A stretch of 64,000 nt of DNA from Anaerobacterium chartisolvens (GTDB lineage: Bacteria; Bacillota; Clostridia; Acetivibrionales; DSM-27016), in NCBI RefSeq assembly GCF_003337415.1, contig NZ_QPJT01000005.1, positions 62,001 through 126,000 of the forward strand, given 5' to 3'. Position 1 is the stretch's first letter. Every line of letters starts with the position of its first letter. The translations under genes and the position numbers were made by a program. The notes under the pieces are model-generated. The model was not told the DNA's origin. It ran no database searches and saw only the letters and a program-made list of their open reading frames with translations. Positions 9,357 to 18,900 of the stretch are shown one piece after another.

Positions 9357-10400
9357 ATGAAAGCATTATATTTTCCCCAATTAAACAAATATGAGCTTCG
9401 GGAGGTCCGGCGGCCTGAATTGCAAAGTGAAACCGATGTAATAATAAAGGTGACGCTGACAACCATATGCGGCAGTGATATACACCTTATTCGCGGCAGT
9501 ATTCCCAGCACACTGGGGTATGTGCTGGGGCATGAGTATGTGGGGATTGTGGAGCAGGTGGGCGGGGAGGTGAGGAATTTCAAGCGCGGAGACAGGGTAA
9601 CAGGCCCGCCTGTACCGTTTTGCGGGCATTGTCGAAATTGCCTTGATGGTAATAAAACCCATTGCTTAAATGCCGGAATACATGGAAGCGGAATAGAGAG
9701 GGGCGGGCTTTCGGGGACTCATGCGGAATACATAAGAGTTCCCCACGCCGATGCTTGTCTTGCTCATATACCTGAAGCACTTACCGATGAACAGGTAATG
9801 TTTGTATCGGATATACTGTCCACAGGTTATTCTGCCGTTGAAAGAGCGGGGATAAAGCCTGGGGATACCGTGGCGGTATTCGGGGCTGGGCCTGTCGGAT
9901 TATGTGCCATAGCCTGCGCGAGGCTGTCGGGTGCGTCAAGGGTTATAGCTGTGGGAAGGGCGGATAGCTTCAGGCTTGAAATGGCAAAAAGGCTTGGGGC
10001 AACAGACATAATTTGCGCCTCATGTCAGGAGCCGGTGACGTCAATACGCGAGCTGACGGAAGGACGGGGGGCTGACGCAGCTATTGAGGCCTCGGGCTCT
10101 GAGGCTGCCATACAGCAAGCGGTGCGTGGGGTGAAAATCAATGGAACTGTTTCGCTTGTCGGAATATCGGGAATGCCGGTATCAATACCCCTGCATGAAG
10201 TATTTTACAGCAACATAAATATTAATATGGGTCTGGCCGATACGGGAAATATTAAAAGGCTTATGACGCTTATAGAAAGCGGACAGCTTGATTTGCTTCC
10301 GCTTATCACGCACCGTATGGGTCTGAATGAAATTGAAAGGGCGGTTGATATGTTTGAAAAAAGGGATGAGAATGTTATAAAAATTGTCATCAGGCCTTAA
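9357..10400 (+). CDS. Zinc-dependent medium-chain alcohol/polyol dehydrogenase
   Basis: A 347-residue MDR-family enzyme. The catalytic zinc Cys is in TICGSDIHL and the GHEYVG His-Glu pair follows. The structural zinc lobe CGHCRNCLDGNKTHC has all four Cys. The cofactor fold shows VFGAGPVGL. Sequence style (MKALYF start, no quinone-reductase features) fits sorbitol/threonine/butanediol-type dehydrogenases; the substrate cannot be read from sequence. AGGAGG sits upstream of the ATG. It is probably cotranscribed with the preceding hydroxyacid dehydrogenase, though the ~110-base gap leaves room for a promoter. Confidence 0.88.
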   Translation: MKALYFPQLNKYELREVRRPELQSETDVIIKVTLTTICGSDIHLIRGSIPSTLGYVLGHEYVGIVEQVGGEVRNFKRGDRVTGPPVPFCGHCRNCLDGNKTHCLNAGIHGSGIERGGLSGTHAEYIRVPHADACLAHIPEALTDEQVMFVSDILSTGYSAVERAGIKPGDTVAVFGAGPVGLCAIACARLSGASRVIAVGRADSFRLEMAKRLGATDIICASCQEPVTSIRELTEGRGADAAIEASGSEAAIQQAVRGVKINGTVSLVGISGMPVSIPLHEVFYSNININMGLADTGNIKRLMTLIESGQLDLLPLITHRMGLNEIERAVDMFEKRDENVIKIVIRP

Positions 10401-10503
10401 AGCTGTTGTGTTAATTTGCGTTTTAGCATTCATATTTGCAAATAATAAGAGTGAACATAAGAATTAAAAAAAATTTCTTTGATGATATAAGATTACAAAA
10501 TAT

Positions 10504-10533
10504 TTGACAATTGCCATATTTTGAGACTATAAT
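10504..10533 (+). promoter_or_regulatory. Sigma-A-type promoter for the XRE gene
   Basis: TTGACA (10504-10509), an 18-base spacer and TATAAT (10528-10533), about 45 bases ahead of the regulator's start. Both hexamers match the consensus exactly. Confidence 0.8.
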
Positions 10534-10576
10534 ATTGTTATAAATGACAAAATAATGAGGAATGGAAGTGCGCATT

Positions 10577-10924
10577 ATGAATTCGGTTACATTGGGACAG
10601 AGACTGCGTCTACTGATTAAAGAGAAAGAAATGAAGCAGAAGGAAATAGGTGAGGCCTTGGGGGTTAAGCTGTCTACGCTCAGCGGGTACATAAATGACA
10701 AGCGTGAGCCTACTCTGGCGAGCTTAAAGGAAATGGCAGGCTATTTTAATGTCACCGTGGATTTTCTCATAGGCTATTCCGAGGAACGGGTTTATAATCA
10801 CGGGCACGTGCCGGAGGAAGCGGACATGCCTGCAGAGAAGCCGGAAAATGTAAGACATTTGAGAAAGGCAAGAGGCGTAAAAGCAGGTGCTGCCGCAAAG
10901 GAAGAAGCGGAATGTGCGGGATAG
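10577..10924 (+). CDS. XRE-family HTH transcriptional regulator
   Basis: A 115-residue protein with an N-terminal helix-turn-helix of the lambda-repressor/XRE type (LGQRLRLLIKEKEMKQKEIGE... then LSTLSGYINDKREPTLASL, residues ~5-60) and a charged, probably disordered tail. Proteins of this kind usually repress phage-like, stress or toxin genes, often including their own. I favour ATG 10577 (GGAAG eight bases upstream) over ATG 10562. A consensus promoter is just upstream and strong hairpins lie downstream, so it looks monocistronic. The target is unknown; the convergent AgrD-type locus is the nearest accessory function. Confidence 0.85.
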   Translation: MNSVTLGQRLRLLIKEKEMKQKEIGEALGVKLSTLSGYINDKREPTLASLKEMAGYFNVTVDFLIGYSEERVYNHGHVPEEADMPAEKPENVRHLRKARGVKAGAAAKEEAECAG

Positions 10925-10962
10925 CGGGAAAAAGTCAACCTCTCCAATATGTGATATTGAGA

Positions 10963-10998
10963 ACAGCAAAGGAGGCGGACAACCGCCTCCTTTGCTGT
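10963..10998. repeat. Perfect 16-bp stem hairpin
   Basis: Arms 10963-10978 and 10983-10998 (ACAGCAAAGGAGGCGG and its complement) with a 4-base loop. No T-tract follows on either side, so it may be an RNA-stabilising element or a degenerate terminator of the XRE gene. Confidence 0.7.
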
Positions 10999-11070
10999 GG
11001 ATCGAAAATCTTTACTATAAAAGTACAGTACTTCAGGCAGAAATGCTGCCGTGAGTGAAAGAACCTACAA

Positions 11071-11100
11071 GAAGAGGCCCTCTTTAAAGAGGGCCTCTTC
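11071..11100. terminator. Bidirectional terminator between XRE and AgrD-type genes
   Basis: A 30-base perfect palindrome (GAAGAGGCCCTCTTT and its complement) with a TTTGCTTT run on the plus side. It lies between convergent genes, 23 bases past the stop of the minus-strand AgrD-type gene. Confidence 0.75.
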
Positions 11101-11122
11101 TTTGCTTTCGCGGCTGTACTGC

Positions 11123-11239
11123 CTACTTCAAGCTTTTGGGGACTTTTGGCTGGTAAGCCATCCACCAACATGCCGCAGAGGACGATATCATTGCAAACAG
11201 GCTCAGTAAACCAGCTAGGACGTAAAGCAGCTTCTTCAT
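11123..11239 (-). CDS. agrD: AgrD-type cyclic lactone/thiolactone autoinducer pre-peptide
   Basis: A 38-residue peptide. An amphipathic/hydrophobic leader (MKKLLYVLAGLLSLFAMIS) precedes a small core with a single Cys (SAACWWMAY) and an acidic-poor tail YQPKVPKSLK. The single Cys followed by four or more hydrophobic residues and the QPxxPKSL tail are the signature of clostridial AgrD-like precursors. Family knowledge says AgrB cleaves the tail and cyclises the Cys onto the new C-terminus to make a quorum-sensing peptide. AAAAAGGAG precedes the ATG. It sits 18 bases after a multi-pass membrane protein gene on the same strand. No AgrB is visible nearby. Recognition is by motif only. Confidence 0.8.
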   Translation of the reverse strand: MKKLLYVLAGLLSLFAMISSSAACWWMAYQPKVPKSLK

Positions 11240-11257
11240 AACAATCATTGCTCCTTT

Positions 11258-12205
11258 TTAATTATTTTCAGGCGTATGGTAGAGATTTAAAGATATATCT
11301 TCCATGTCCTTTTGTACCGATGTTAATTTCCATTTGATGTTATCATAAAAGTCACTGTTTGTACATAATTTTATTTCTTTGGTTAAATCATCCAATTTTT
11401 CCGCTAGATTCTTCTGCTTTTGGACTTCCCTATTTTTAACATAATATATGCTCCAAAAGAAAAGAGAGATGTTTAATACAGGTAATATACATGTTGCCAT
11501 AATAACCAACAGTCTTAAATCAAAGGACATGCTTTCAAGAGCTTTTTCATACCCTATGATCCTTACCATAATCATTAATAATGCAAAATTACAGGTTAAA
11601 ACTAAAAAAGAAAGTGTAGTAAGTATTTTGCTTTCAAAAACTATATTTATTATATTGGCTTTTAAGAGGGTTCTTTTTTTAGCTATAAGAAATACAAGAA
11701 TAGTGTATTCTATGACTCTTGACGTTAGGCATAACATAAAAAAAAGAAAAATATTATTTTGTATTTCATGAAGAGTTTTTCCTGTAGCATATATAACAAA
11801 AGGGATTGATAAAAAGTCAATGATACCTATTGCTAATACAACAATTAACAGATATAAAGCAGCCTTTCCAATCCATCTCATAACCTTTGCATCATCCCAT
11901 AAGTCACCTGTCAATACCATGAGAATCAGCCCTGTAGCAATCATTGCTATAGTTATTATGCCTGAATCTACACCAGCATAGCGGAGTATATTGGATAAAA
12001 GAGCACATATTACAGCGGGCACAAAAACTCTTACATAATCCCATTTCTCAAAAAGCCTGTCGCACTCATCCTCTTTCCAATAGTCAAACTCACCCATAAG
12101 TATAAGGGTTGTCATAAAAACAAAAATCTCCTCGGGAATTGACACAAGCACAGTACTCAGCAACACTTTCTGTATAACATCCAAAGCCATAAAATCCCCA
12201 AACAT
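11258..12205 (-). CDS. Multi-pass membrane protein, AgrC-sensor-like without kinase
   Basis: A 315-residue protein with about six or seven hydrophobic segments up to residue ~240. A cytoplasmic tail follows (about 245-315) with coiled-coil character (KNREVQKQKNLAEKLDDL). It lacks the His/Cys pair expected of AgrB peptidases and lacks HisKA/HATPase boxes. The layout resembles the membrane sensor half plus dimerisation helix of AgrC-type receptors. It lies immediately upstream of the AgrD-type gene and is probably cotranscribed with it. GGGGG lies nine bases before the ATG. I do not recognise a named family; a role in sensing, exporting or processing the peptide is inferred from context only. 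Confidence 0.7.
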   Translation of the reverse strand: MFGDFMALDVIQKVLLSTVLVSIPEEIFVFMTTLILMGEFDYWKEDECDRLFEKWDYVRVFVPAVICALLSNILRYAGVDSGIITIAMIATGLILMVLTGDLWDDAKVMRWIGKAALYLLIVVLAIGIIDFLSIPFVIYATGKTLHEIQNNIFLFFMLCLTSRVIEYTILVFLIAKKRTLLKANIINIVFESKILTTLSFLVLTCNFALLMIMVRIIGYEKALESMSFDLRLLVIMATCILPVLNISLFFWSIYYVKNREVQKQKNLAEKLDDLTKEIKLCTNSDFYDNIKWKLTSVQKDMEDISLNLYHTPENN

Positions 12206-12602
12206 AGCATTTATCCCCCTTGCTTGTCTTTAGTCAATAAAAGCATTCATTGAATTTATGCGTGTATCTGTAATTTGCTGAATTTAGAATTATTATGCAC
12301 AATACAATTACAAATGCAAATATTTATGCAGTTTAACTATAAATGCTTATTTAAAAAAATATTTCCTAAAATAATACTCTTAATAAAAATATCGGAATAT
12401 TCTGTGCTTGTCAATATATTTCTGTAAAATATAAGATAAAAAGACATACATTAATTATTTACTTACTTACATAACGCTTCACATGTGCATATTAATATCC
12501 TTACACATTATTGATCGCATATTTTAGAAGCAAATCTATGTTAATCCATTAAAATTTTTGGTAAAATAATAGTATATTGAAGGCTGCGAAAGGGGATAGC
12601 AT
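12206..12602. other. AT-rich intergenic region between divergent genes
   Basis: Very AT-rich spacer of about 400 bases that must hold the promoters of the AgrC-like/AgrD pair (minus) and the Rpn-family gene (plus). I found no consensus promoter pair at useful distance, and no repeat or RNA gene. Confidence 0.4.
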
Positions 12603-13547
12603 ATGTCTAAGCATACAAAGGCAGCACAAGACAGCGACTTTATAATGCTGCCTGTTGTGGACTTTGTTTTCAAGCTTTTGTTTGGAGACATTAAGCATAA
12701 GGAAAGGCTCATATCGCTGCTAAGTGCCATACTGAGGCTGCCTGAGAAGGAGTTTAAAGGGATAGAAATTATCAACACCGAGCTGCCGAGGATGTTCGAG
12801 GAGGACAAAAAGGGTATACTTGATATACGTGCGAGGTTTTCCGGGGGGAAGCAGGTGGATATAGAGATACAGGTGCTGCCGTCGGTGTTTATGGCTGAGA
12901 GGACGCTGTACTATTTGGGCAAGATGTACACTACGCAGGTAAAAGAGGGAGAAACCTTTCATGCTCTTAAGAAGTGCATAGCGATAAATATAGTAGACTA
13001 TGAATTTTTGCCTGTAAGGAAGATGCATACGGTATACCACTTAAATGAGGATGAGACGGGGCACAGGCTGACGGATGCGGTTGAGGTGCATTTCTGTGAG
13101 CTTAAGAAGGTAAGGGAGGGGACGGGGATAACGGATATAAATGACCCGTCTATAGACTGGATGAGGTTTATAGGTGCAAGGACGAAGGGAGAGATGGAGA
13201 TTATGGCTGAGACGAATGAGACTATAAGGGATGCGTTCAATTATCTGCAGGTTATAAGCAATGACGAGCAAAAGAGGCTGGAGTATGAGTCAAGGCAGCT
13301 CTGGCTTATGGATCAGAGAACAAGGGAGAAGGTTGCAAGGGACGAGGGTATGAAAGAGGGCATAGAGAAAGGCATAGAGAAAGGCATAGAGAAAGGCATA
13401 GAGAAAGGCAGAAAGGAAGGCAAGCAGGAAGGTGCTCTGCAAGCAACAACAGGCATAGTTAAGAATCTTCGCAGCATGGGTATGAAGACTTCGGACATAG
13501 CCAGAGTCACAGGGCTTACAGAGGAAGAGGTTCAGAATATAAAGTAG
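12603..13547 (+). CDS. Rpn-family PD-(D/E)XK nuclease / putative transposase
   Basis: A 314-residue protein. The N-terminal half has the family's opening (VVDFVFKLLFGD), then a PD-(D/E)XK-type core: GILDIRARF supplies the Asp, and the nearby VDIEIQVLP supplies the E-x-Q. Rpn (recombination-promoting nuclease) proteins are mobile, often multi-copy DNA endonucleases related to the transposase_31/PDDEXK_2 families. The C-terminal part holds a run of EKGI repeats (about residues 253-270) encoded by a 12-base tandem repeat, a usual feature of this family. A terminator follows. The gene stands alone, consistent with mobile cargo. Confidence 0.85.
   Translation: MSKHTKAAQDSDFIMLPVVDFVFKLLFGDIKHKERLISLLSAILRLPEKEFKGIEIINTELPRMFEEDKKGILDIRARFSGGKQVDIEIQVLPSVFMAERTLYYLGKMYTTQVKEGETFHALKKCIAINIVDYEFLPVRKMHTVYHLNEDETGHRLTDAVEVHFCELKKVREGTGITDINDPSIDWMRFIGARTKGEMEIMAETNETIRDAFNYLQVISNDEQKRLEYESRQLWLMDQRTREKVARDEGMKEGIEKGIEKGIEKGIEKGRKEGKQEGALQATTGIVKNLRSMGMKTSDIARVTGLTEEEVQNIK
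13359..13406 (+). repeat. 12-bp tandem repeat, four copies, inside the Rpn gene
   Basis: GGCATAGAGAAA is repeated four times without change, coding for GIEK units, and partial copies flank the array. The unit length keeps the frame, so copy number can vary without disrupting the protein. Confidence 0.95.
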
Positions 13548-13589
13548 GCGGCTAAAAAAACGCTGGTTAGGATATAACAAAGGCCGTAG

Positions 13590-13651
13590 GGAACGCCCCC
13601 CTGTGGCGTTCCAAAAGCCTCCAGGCACAAGTGCTTGGGGGCAAATTTTTT
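13590..13651 (+). terminator. Tandem hairpins and terminator after the Rpn gene
   Basis: A first 8-bp hairpin (13590-13597 with 13605-13612) is followed by a GC-rich imperfect stem (13617-13642) ending in a T-run at 13645-13651. This fits an intrinsic terminator about 70 bases beyond the stop. Confidence 0.75.
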
Positions 13652-13786
13652 CACTAGGAGCTTTTGTCGGACACACTATTCCAACTGCGATGTTGACAAT
13701 CATTATCAATAAAAATATAATTATAACATAAGGTAAAAATTTGCAACTCTATTACAGGGGAAAGACGTTTAGAAGAGGATTTGCTG

Positions 13787-14422
13787 ATGTTTTTTTATTT
13801 AATGAACAGACTGGTAGGAAAAGCTGCTTTCCATGAGGCTATTGAGTGCCTTGTAGCCGCATTGGAGGCTAGAGACGCATATACAAGTGGACATTCGCTA
13901 AGAGTAGCGGATATGAGCTCCGATCTGGGAAAAGCAATAGGCTTAAGGGGTCTTAAGCTTGAAACTGTGCATCTTGCCGCACATTTGCATGATATAGGCA
14001 AGCTGGGTGTACCGGACGACGTATTGAATAAAAAGGGAAGGCTGCTTCCTGATGAATGGGCCCAGATTCAGATGCACCCTGAAATAGGCTATAATATTTT
14101 AAGCAAGTCAAAGGGATTGATACACATAGCGCGTATTGTACTCTATCACCATGAGCGTTGGGACGGGAAGGGCTATACACATGGAATCAAAGGGGACAAG
14201 ATACCTCTGGGCTCGAGAATTATTTCGGTGGCCGACTCCATAGATGCCATGACCTCCCAGAGACCGTACAGGGAAGCCATGTCGTGGGAAAAATGCATGG
14301 ATGAGATTGTGGCAAATAAGGGGACTCAGTTTGATCCTATGGTTGTTGAGGCTGCCGAAAGGCTGTGGAGGAAATGGAAGGAAAAAGAGAGGGAGAAGGG
14401 ACTTGCGATCGAAGGGGTATGA
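13787..14422 (+). CDS. HD-GYP domain protein (putative cyclic-di-GMP phosphodiesterase)
   Basis: A 211-residue stand-alone HD-GYP domain. HD motif: HLHDIGKLGVPD. Further signature blocks are HPEIGYNIL, YHHERWDGKGY and GSRIISVADSIDAMTSQRPYR, all intact. HD-GYP enzymes hydrolyse cyclic di-GMP or related cyclic dinucleotides. No receiver or sensor domain is attached, although the first ~10 residues are hydrophobic. The start is ATG 13787 with AGAGGA seven bases upstream. A perfect-stem terminator follows at once. A PilZ protein 6 kb away could be one reader of the same signal; this link is only inferred. Confidence 0.88.
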   Translation: MFFYLMNRLVGKAAFHEAIECLVAALEARDAYTSGHSLRVADMSSDLGKAIGLRGLKLETVHLAAHLHDIGKLGVPDDVLNKKGRLLPDEWAQIQMHPEIGYNILSKSKGLIHIARIVLYHHERWDGKGYTHGIKGDKIPLGSRIISVADSIDAMTSQRPYREAMSWEKCMDEIVANKGTQFDPMVVEAAERLWRKWKEKEREKGLAIEGV

Positions 14423-14424
14423 GG

Positions 14425-14467
14425 GAGTACAGACTTGCAACCTTTGTGGGGCTGCAAGTCTGTACTC
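14425..14467. terminator. Bidirectional terminator between HD-GYP and GNAT genes
   Basis: A perfect 15-bp stem (14425-14439 with 14453-14467, GAGTACAGACTTGCA and its complement) is followed by ATTATTTTTT on the plus side. It separates convergent genes with only two bases to spare on either side. Confidence 0.9.
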
Positions 14468-14468
14468 A

Positions 14469-14954
14469 TTATTTTTTAAGCTGATACTCCTTAACCATTA
14501 AGGCTCTGACATATCCCCTGTCCTTCGAGGTGGAATCAATGTAAAAGCCTCTTCCATAGTAAAAGCGCACCAGATCCCTGTACTTTGAAGCGGTATGAAG
14601 ACAGGCCTTTTTTACTCCCTTAGCCTCCAAAACCTTGTCTGCGAGATTCATCAGCGATTTACCGATGCCTATGTTATGATAATTTAAGTTTACTCCAAAC
14701 CTGCTTATATAAGCAGTACCGTCCGGCAGAATATTTATCCTTATAGTTCCTACAGGCACGCTGTCTATAAACGCTATATATACCAAGCTTCCGTCTATTG
14801 CATCTGTTATGGACTCAACGGACTCCTCCAGTGCTTCCATGGTTCCAGTAAGTCCGGTATCGGACATATACTTTTTGAATGACTGCTGCAGAATACCTTT
14901 AACTGCTTCTGCGTCCTGCAACTCTGCCCGCCTTATTATAAATGAATAGTTCAT
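14469..14954 (-). CDS. GNAT family N-acetyltransferase
   Basis: A 161-residue GNAT domain. Opening IIRRAELQDAEAVKGIL, motif A region VNLNYHNIGIGKSLMNLADKVLEAKG with the acetyl-CoA pyrophosphate loop (NIGIGKSL), then a C-terminal FYYGRGFYIDSTSKDRGYVRALMVKEY block. The N-terminal ~70 residues are typical of amino-acid or small-molecule acetyltransferases; the substrate cannot be assigned. It starts ten bases after the argF stop on the same strand, so it may be the last gene of the carA-carB-argF transcript and might have a nitrogen-metabolism role. Confidence 0.85.
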   Translation of the reverse strand: MNYSFIIRRAELQDAEAVKGILQQSFKKYMSDTGLTGTMEALEESVESITDAIDGSLVYIAFIDSVPVGTIRINILPDGTAYISRFGVNLNYHNIGIGKSLMNLADKVLEAKGVKKACLHTASKYRDLVRFYYGRGFYIDSTSKDRGYVRALMVKEYQLKK

Positions 14955-14964
14955 AAAAATACTC

Positions 14965-15888
14965 CTACTTTTCAGCCATTAATAAAGCCATAATAGCCTT
15001 TTGTACATGCATCCTGTTTTCCGCCTCGTCAAATATAGCAGACTGAGGCCCGTCGATTATTTCCTCGGTAACCTCATAGCCTCTGTATGCAGGCAGACAG
15101 TGAAGAAATATTGCATCCTCTTTTGCCAGTGAGAATAATTCCTTGTTCACCTGATACGGCATGAATATTTTTGTCCTCTTTTCCTTCTCTGCTTCCTGAC
15201 CCATACTGACCCATGTATCGGTGTATATTACATCAGCATTTTTCACAGCCTCATTAGGGTCCTCGGTGAGAATTATTTCACACCCGGACAGCTTTGCAGC
15301 CTCCTTTGCCTGAACAATTATTTCCTTGTCACATTCATAGCCTTTGGGAGCGGCAACGGCAATGTCCATTCCTACCTTGGCACAGCCGTGAAGGAGTGAG
15401 TTGGCAACATTGTTTCCATCTCCGACGTATGCCATTTTGAGACCCTTTAGGGTGCCTTTTTTCTCATACACCGTAAAAAGATCTGCAAGTATCTGGCACG
15501 GATGCATCAAATCTGTGAGGCCGTTTATAACAGGGATGTTGCCGTATTTGGCGAGATCTTCTACGTCCTTGTGGTCAAAGGTTCTTATCATTATGCCGTC
15601 TATAAAGCGGGACAGTACCTGTGCGGTGTCGTAAATAGTTTCCCCTCTGCCTAGCTGTATATCATTTGAGCTTAAAAACAGGGGATAGCCCCCAAGTTGA
15701 TACATTCCCACTTCAAAAGAGACTCTAGTCCGGGTAGAGGATTTTGTAAAAATCATGCCTAAGGTTTTGCCATTCAGAAGATGGTGCTGTATGCCCGCTT
15801 TGACCTCTTTTTTCAGTCTTTCGGACAAATTAAATATTTCCTCAAAATCTTCCAATGTTAAGTCATAAAGGCTTATTAAATGCTTCAT
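14965..15888 (-). CDS. argF: Ornithine carbamoyltransferase
   Basis: A 307-residue enzyme of normal length that makes citrulline from ornithine and carbamoyl phosphate. The carbamoyl-phosphate loop STRTRVSFE, the second loop HPCQILADL, and the ornithine-side signature HCLPAYRG are all intact; HCLP marks OTCases rather than aspartate carbamoyltransferases. It lies 33 bases downstream of carB, which supplies its carbamoyl phosphate, so the carA-carB-argF order forms a metabolic unit for arginine synthesis. Confidence 0.96.
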   Translation of the reverse strand: MKHLISLYDLTLEDFEEIFNLSERLKKEVKAGIQHHLLNGKTLGMIFTKSSTRTRVSFEVGMYQLGGYPLFLSSNDIQLGRGETIYDTAQVLSRFIDGIMIRTFDHKDVEDLAKYGNIPVINGLTDLMHPCQILADLFTVYEKKGTLKGLKMAYVGDGNNVANSLLHGCAKVGMDIAVAAPKGYECDKEIIVQAKEAAKLSGCEIILTEDPNEAVKNADVIYTDTWVSMGQEAEKEKRTKIFMPYQVNKELFSLAKEDAIFLHCLPAYRGYEVTEEIIDGPQSAIFDEAENRMHVQKAIMALLMAEK

Positions 15889-15921
15889 ATCGGTTAACCT
15901 CCAAATTTAAGTTATGCATCT

Positions 15922-18900
15922 CTATTTATAATGCGAATACTGATCCAGAGAATATATCTCCGTTTCACCACGGCTTATTATGCGCTCTATTACCTGCAGC
16001 ACCGCATTTACTGTATCAAACGACGTAATACACGGAACATTGTATTCTATGGCTGTCCTTCTGAGAAGGAAGCCCTGCCTTGACGGTATCTTGCCCTTCG
16101 ACGGGGTATTTATTATAAATTGTATACTGTCATTTTTTATATAGTCCTGTATTTTACTGTGCGGAACCAGAGCGGCGTCAACGCCCGAAGCTAAAAGGTA
16201 TGCACAGGTGTTTTCTGTTGCCATAAGCTTAAAGCCAAGCTCCTTAAGCCTTAAGGCAATTACTCTGCATTCCTCCTTATCCCTGTCCGATACCGACAGA
16301 AGAACATTTCCGCCTGAAGGTATCTTTAAGCCGGAGGCCACCAAAGCTTTATAGAGTGCGCTGTGATAATCCCTGTCCACACCCATTACCTCTCCTGTGG
16401 ATTTCATCTCGGGGCCTAAGAACGTATCCACTGTGGCAAGCTTGGAAAAGGAAAACACAGGGGCCTTAACAGCAGTGTATTCACATTCCGGAGCAAGTCC
16501 CGGAGTATATCCAAGCTCGTTTAAGGTGCTTCCCATAATGAGCCTGGTTGCTACATTTACCATGGGGATCCCTGTTATTTTGCTCATTACCGGGACAGTG
16601 CGGCTTGCTCTGGGATTAACCTCTATAACATAGACCTTGCCGCTTTCATCAAGCACAAACTGTATGTTAAAAAGCCCCACGATTTCTAAAGCCTCCGCAA
16701 GCCTTGACGTATAATCTGCAACAGTGCTTTTGACTGTCTGGCTTATGGTCTTTGGAGGGTATACGGCTATGCTGTCTCCCGAGTGTACGCCTGCCCTTTC
16801 TATATGCTCCATTATGCCGGGGATAAGAACCTCTTTTCCATCACATATTCCATCAACCTCAAGCTCCATGCCCATTATATACTTGTCTATAAGCACGGGG
16901 TGCTTTGCGGATATATCAACCGCAAGTGACATATATTCCTCTAAGGACGAGTCGCTGAAAACAATTTCCATAGCCCTTCCGCCCAGCACATATGAGGGCC
17001 TGACAAGCACCGGGTAGCCTATACCGTTTGCTATTTCACGGGCTTGCTGGAATGAGAAGGCGGTGCTTCCGGGAGGTATTGGGATATCAAGCTTTTCAAG
17101 AAGCTTCAAAAATCTGTCCCTGTCCTCTGCGATGTCTATGCTTTCAACACTTGTACCTAGAATTTTTACACCCTCATTGTGAAGGGTTGCCGCAAGATTT
17201 ATTGCTGTCTGGCCTCCGAACTGAACAATTATACCCACGGGTTTTTCCTTCTGTATTATGTCAAGAACACATTCCTTTGTCAACGGCTCAAAGTAAAGCT
17301 TATCGGAGGTATCAAAATCTGTGCTGACAGTCTCGGGGTTGTTGTTGATAATTATAGATTCCAGTCCCATTTCCTTTAGTGCCCTTACGGAGTGTACGCT
17401 GCAATAGTCAAATTCTATGCCCTGACCTATTCTTATGGGGCCTGAGCCTATGACAAGCACCTTTTGGTTATCCGATACCGTAACGTCATCCCGTTCCTCA
17501 TAGGTTGAATAATAATAGGGAGTGACGGCCTCGAACTCTCCCGCGCAGGTGTCAACTATTTTATAAACGGGGTTTACCGGGAATTTATCCCTCAGCTCAA
17601 GTATTTTTTCCAGAGGCACATTAGCCAGATTGGCAATATAGGAATCGCCGAAGCCTATTTTCTTTGCCCTTGAGTACAGATCGTAGTCCAGCCATGCTAT
17701 GCCAGAGGTTTTTATTTCTTCCGCCAGCTTTACAATTTTTTTGAGCTTCCTTATGAAAAACTGGTCTATCTTTGTAATATTTACTATTTCTCCTGCGGTG
17801 ACACCCTTCTGAAGTGCCTTGCATATCGCAAATATTCTCTGGTCATTTGCCTGTCGTATAAACTCCATCAGCTCATCCACCGTCTTGTTTTCAAAAAGGC
17901 TTAAGCCGAGCTGGTAGTTGAATTTTATATCCAGTGAATCTATGGCCTTTAAAAGAGACTCTTCAAATGTTCTGCCTATGGCCATAACCTCGCCAGTGGC
18001 CTTCATCTGGGTGCCAAGGCTCCTGTCTGCCGTGGTAAATTTATCAAAGGGCCATCTGGGCACCTTGGTTACGATGTAGTCGAGGGCAGGCTCAAAGCAG
18101 GCGTAGGTGCTGCGGGTAACGGAATTTCTAATTTCGTCCAGATTAAGCCCCACCGCAATTTTTGCCGCAACCCGTGCTATGGGGTAGCCTGTTGCCTTTG
18201 AGGCCAGAGCACTTGAACGGCTTACTCTTGGATTTACCTCTATAACAACGTATTCCATGCTTGAGGGGTTAAGAGCAAACTGAATATTGCAGCCGCCTTT
18301 AATATCCAGAGCACGGATTATTTTTATTGAAGCTGAACGAAGCATCTGGTATTCAATATCAGACAATGTCTGGCTTGGGGCCACGACTATACTGTCGCCG
18401 GTATGCACACCGACAGGGTCGAAATTTTCCATATTGCATATAATAATGCAGTTGTCGGCGTTGTCCCTCATAACCTCATACTCAATTTCCTTCCAGCCCG
18501 CCACGCTCTGCTCAATCAATACCTGGCCTATCATGCTCAGCTTGAGGCCCTTGCCGCATATATACTTAAATTCGTCCATGTCCGAAGCAATTCCTCCGCC
18601 CGTGCCTCCAAGGGTATAGGCGGGGCGTATAATTATCGGAAAACCCACCTTTTCGGCGAAAGCCACCGCATCAGCAAGGCTGGTTACGATGGTGCTGTGC
18701 GGCACCTTTTCGTCTATTTCCTGCATGGTCAGTTTAAAAAGCTCTCTGTCCTCGGCCTTTTTTATAGATTGCAGGGAGGTTCCCAAAAGCTCTATACCCA
18801 TTTCGTCGAGTATGCCGTCATTTGCAAGCTCTACCGCCATATTCAGGCCTGTTTGCCCGCCAAGAGACGCCAGAATACCGTCGGGACGCTCCTTTAGGAT

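Noticed and set aside
11258-12205. AgrB peptidase
   Set aside because: The protein is longer than AgrB, and the conserved His and Cys in the expected spacing are missing.
13340-13420. CRISPR-like short repeats
   Set aside because: The repeats are contiguous 12-bp coding units without spacers, inside the Rpn gene.
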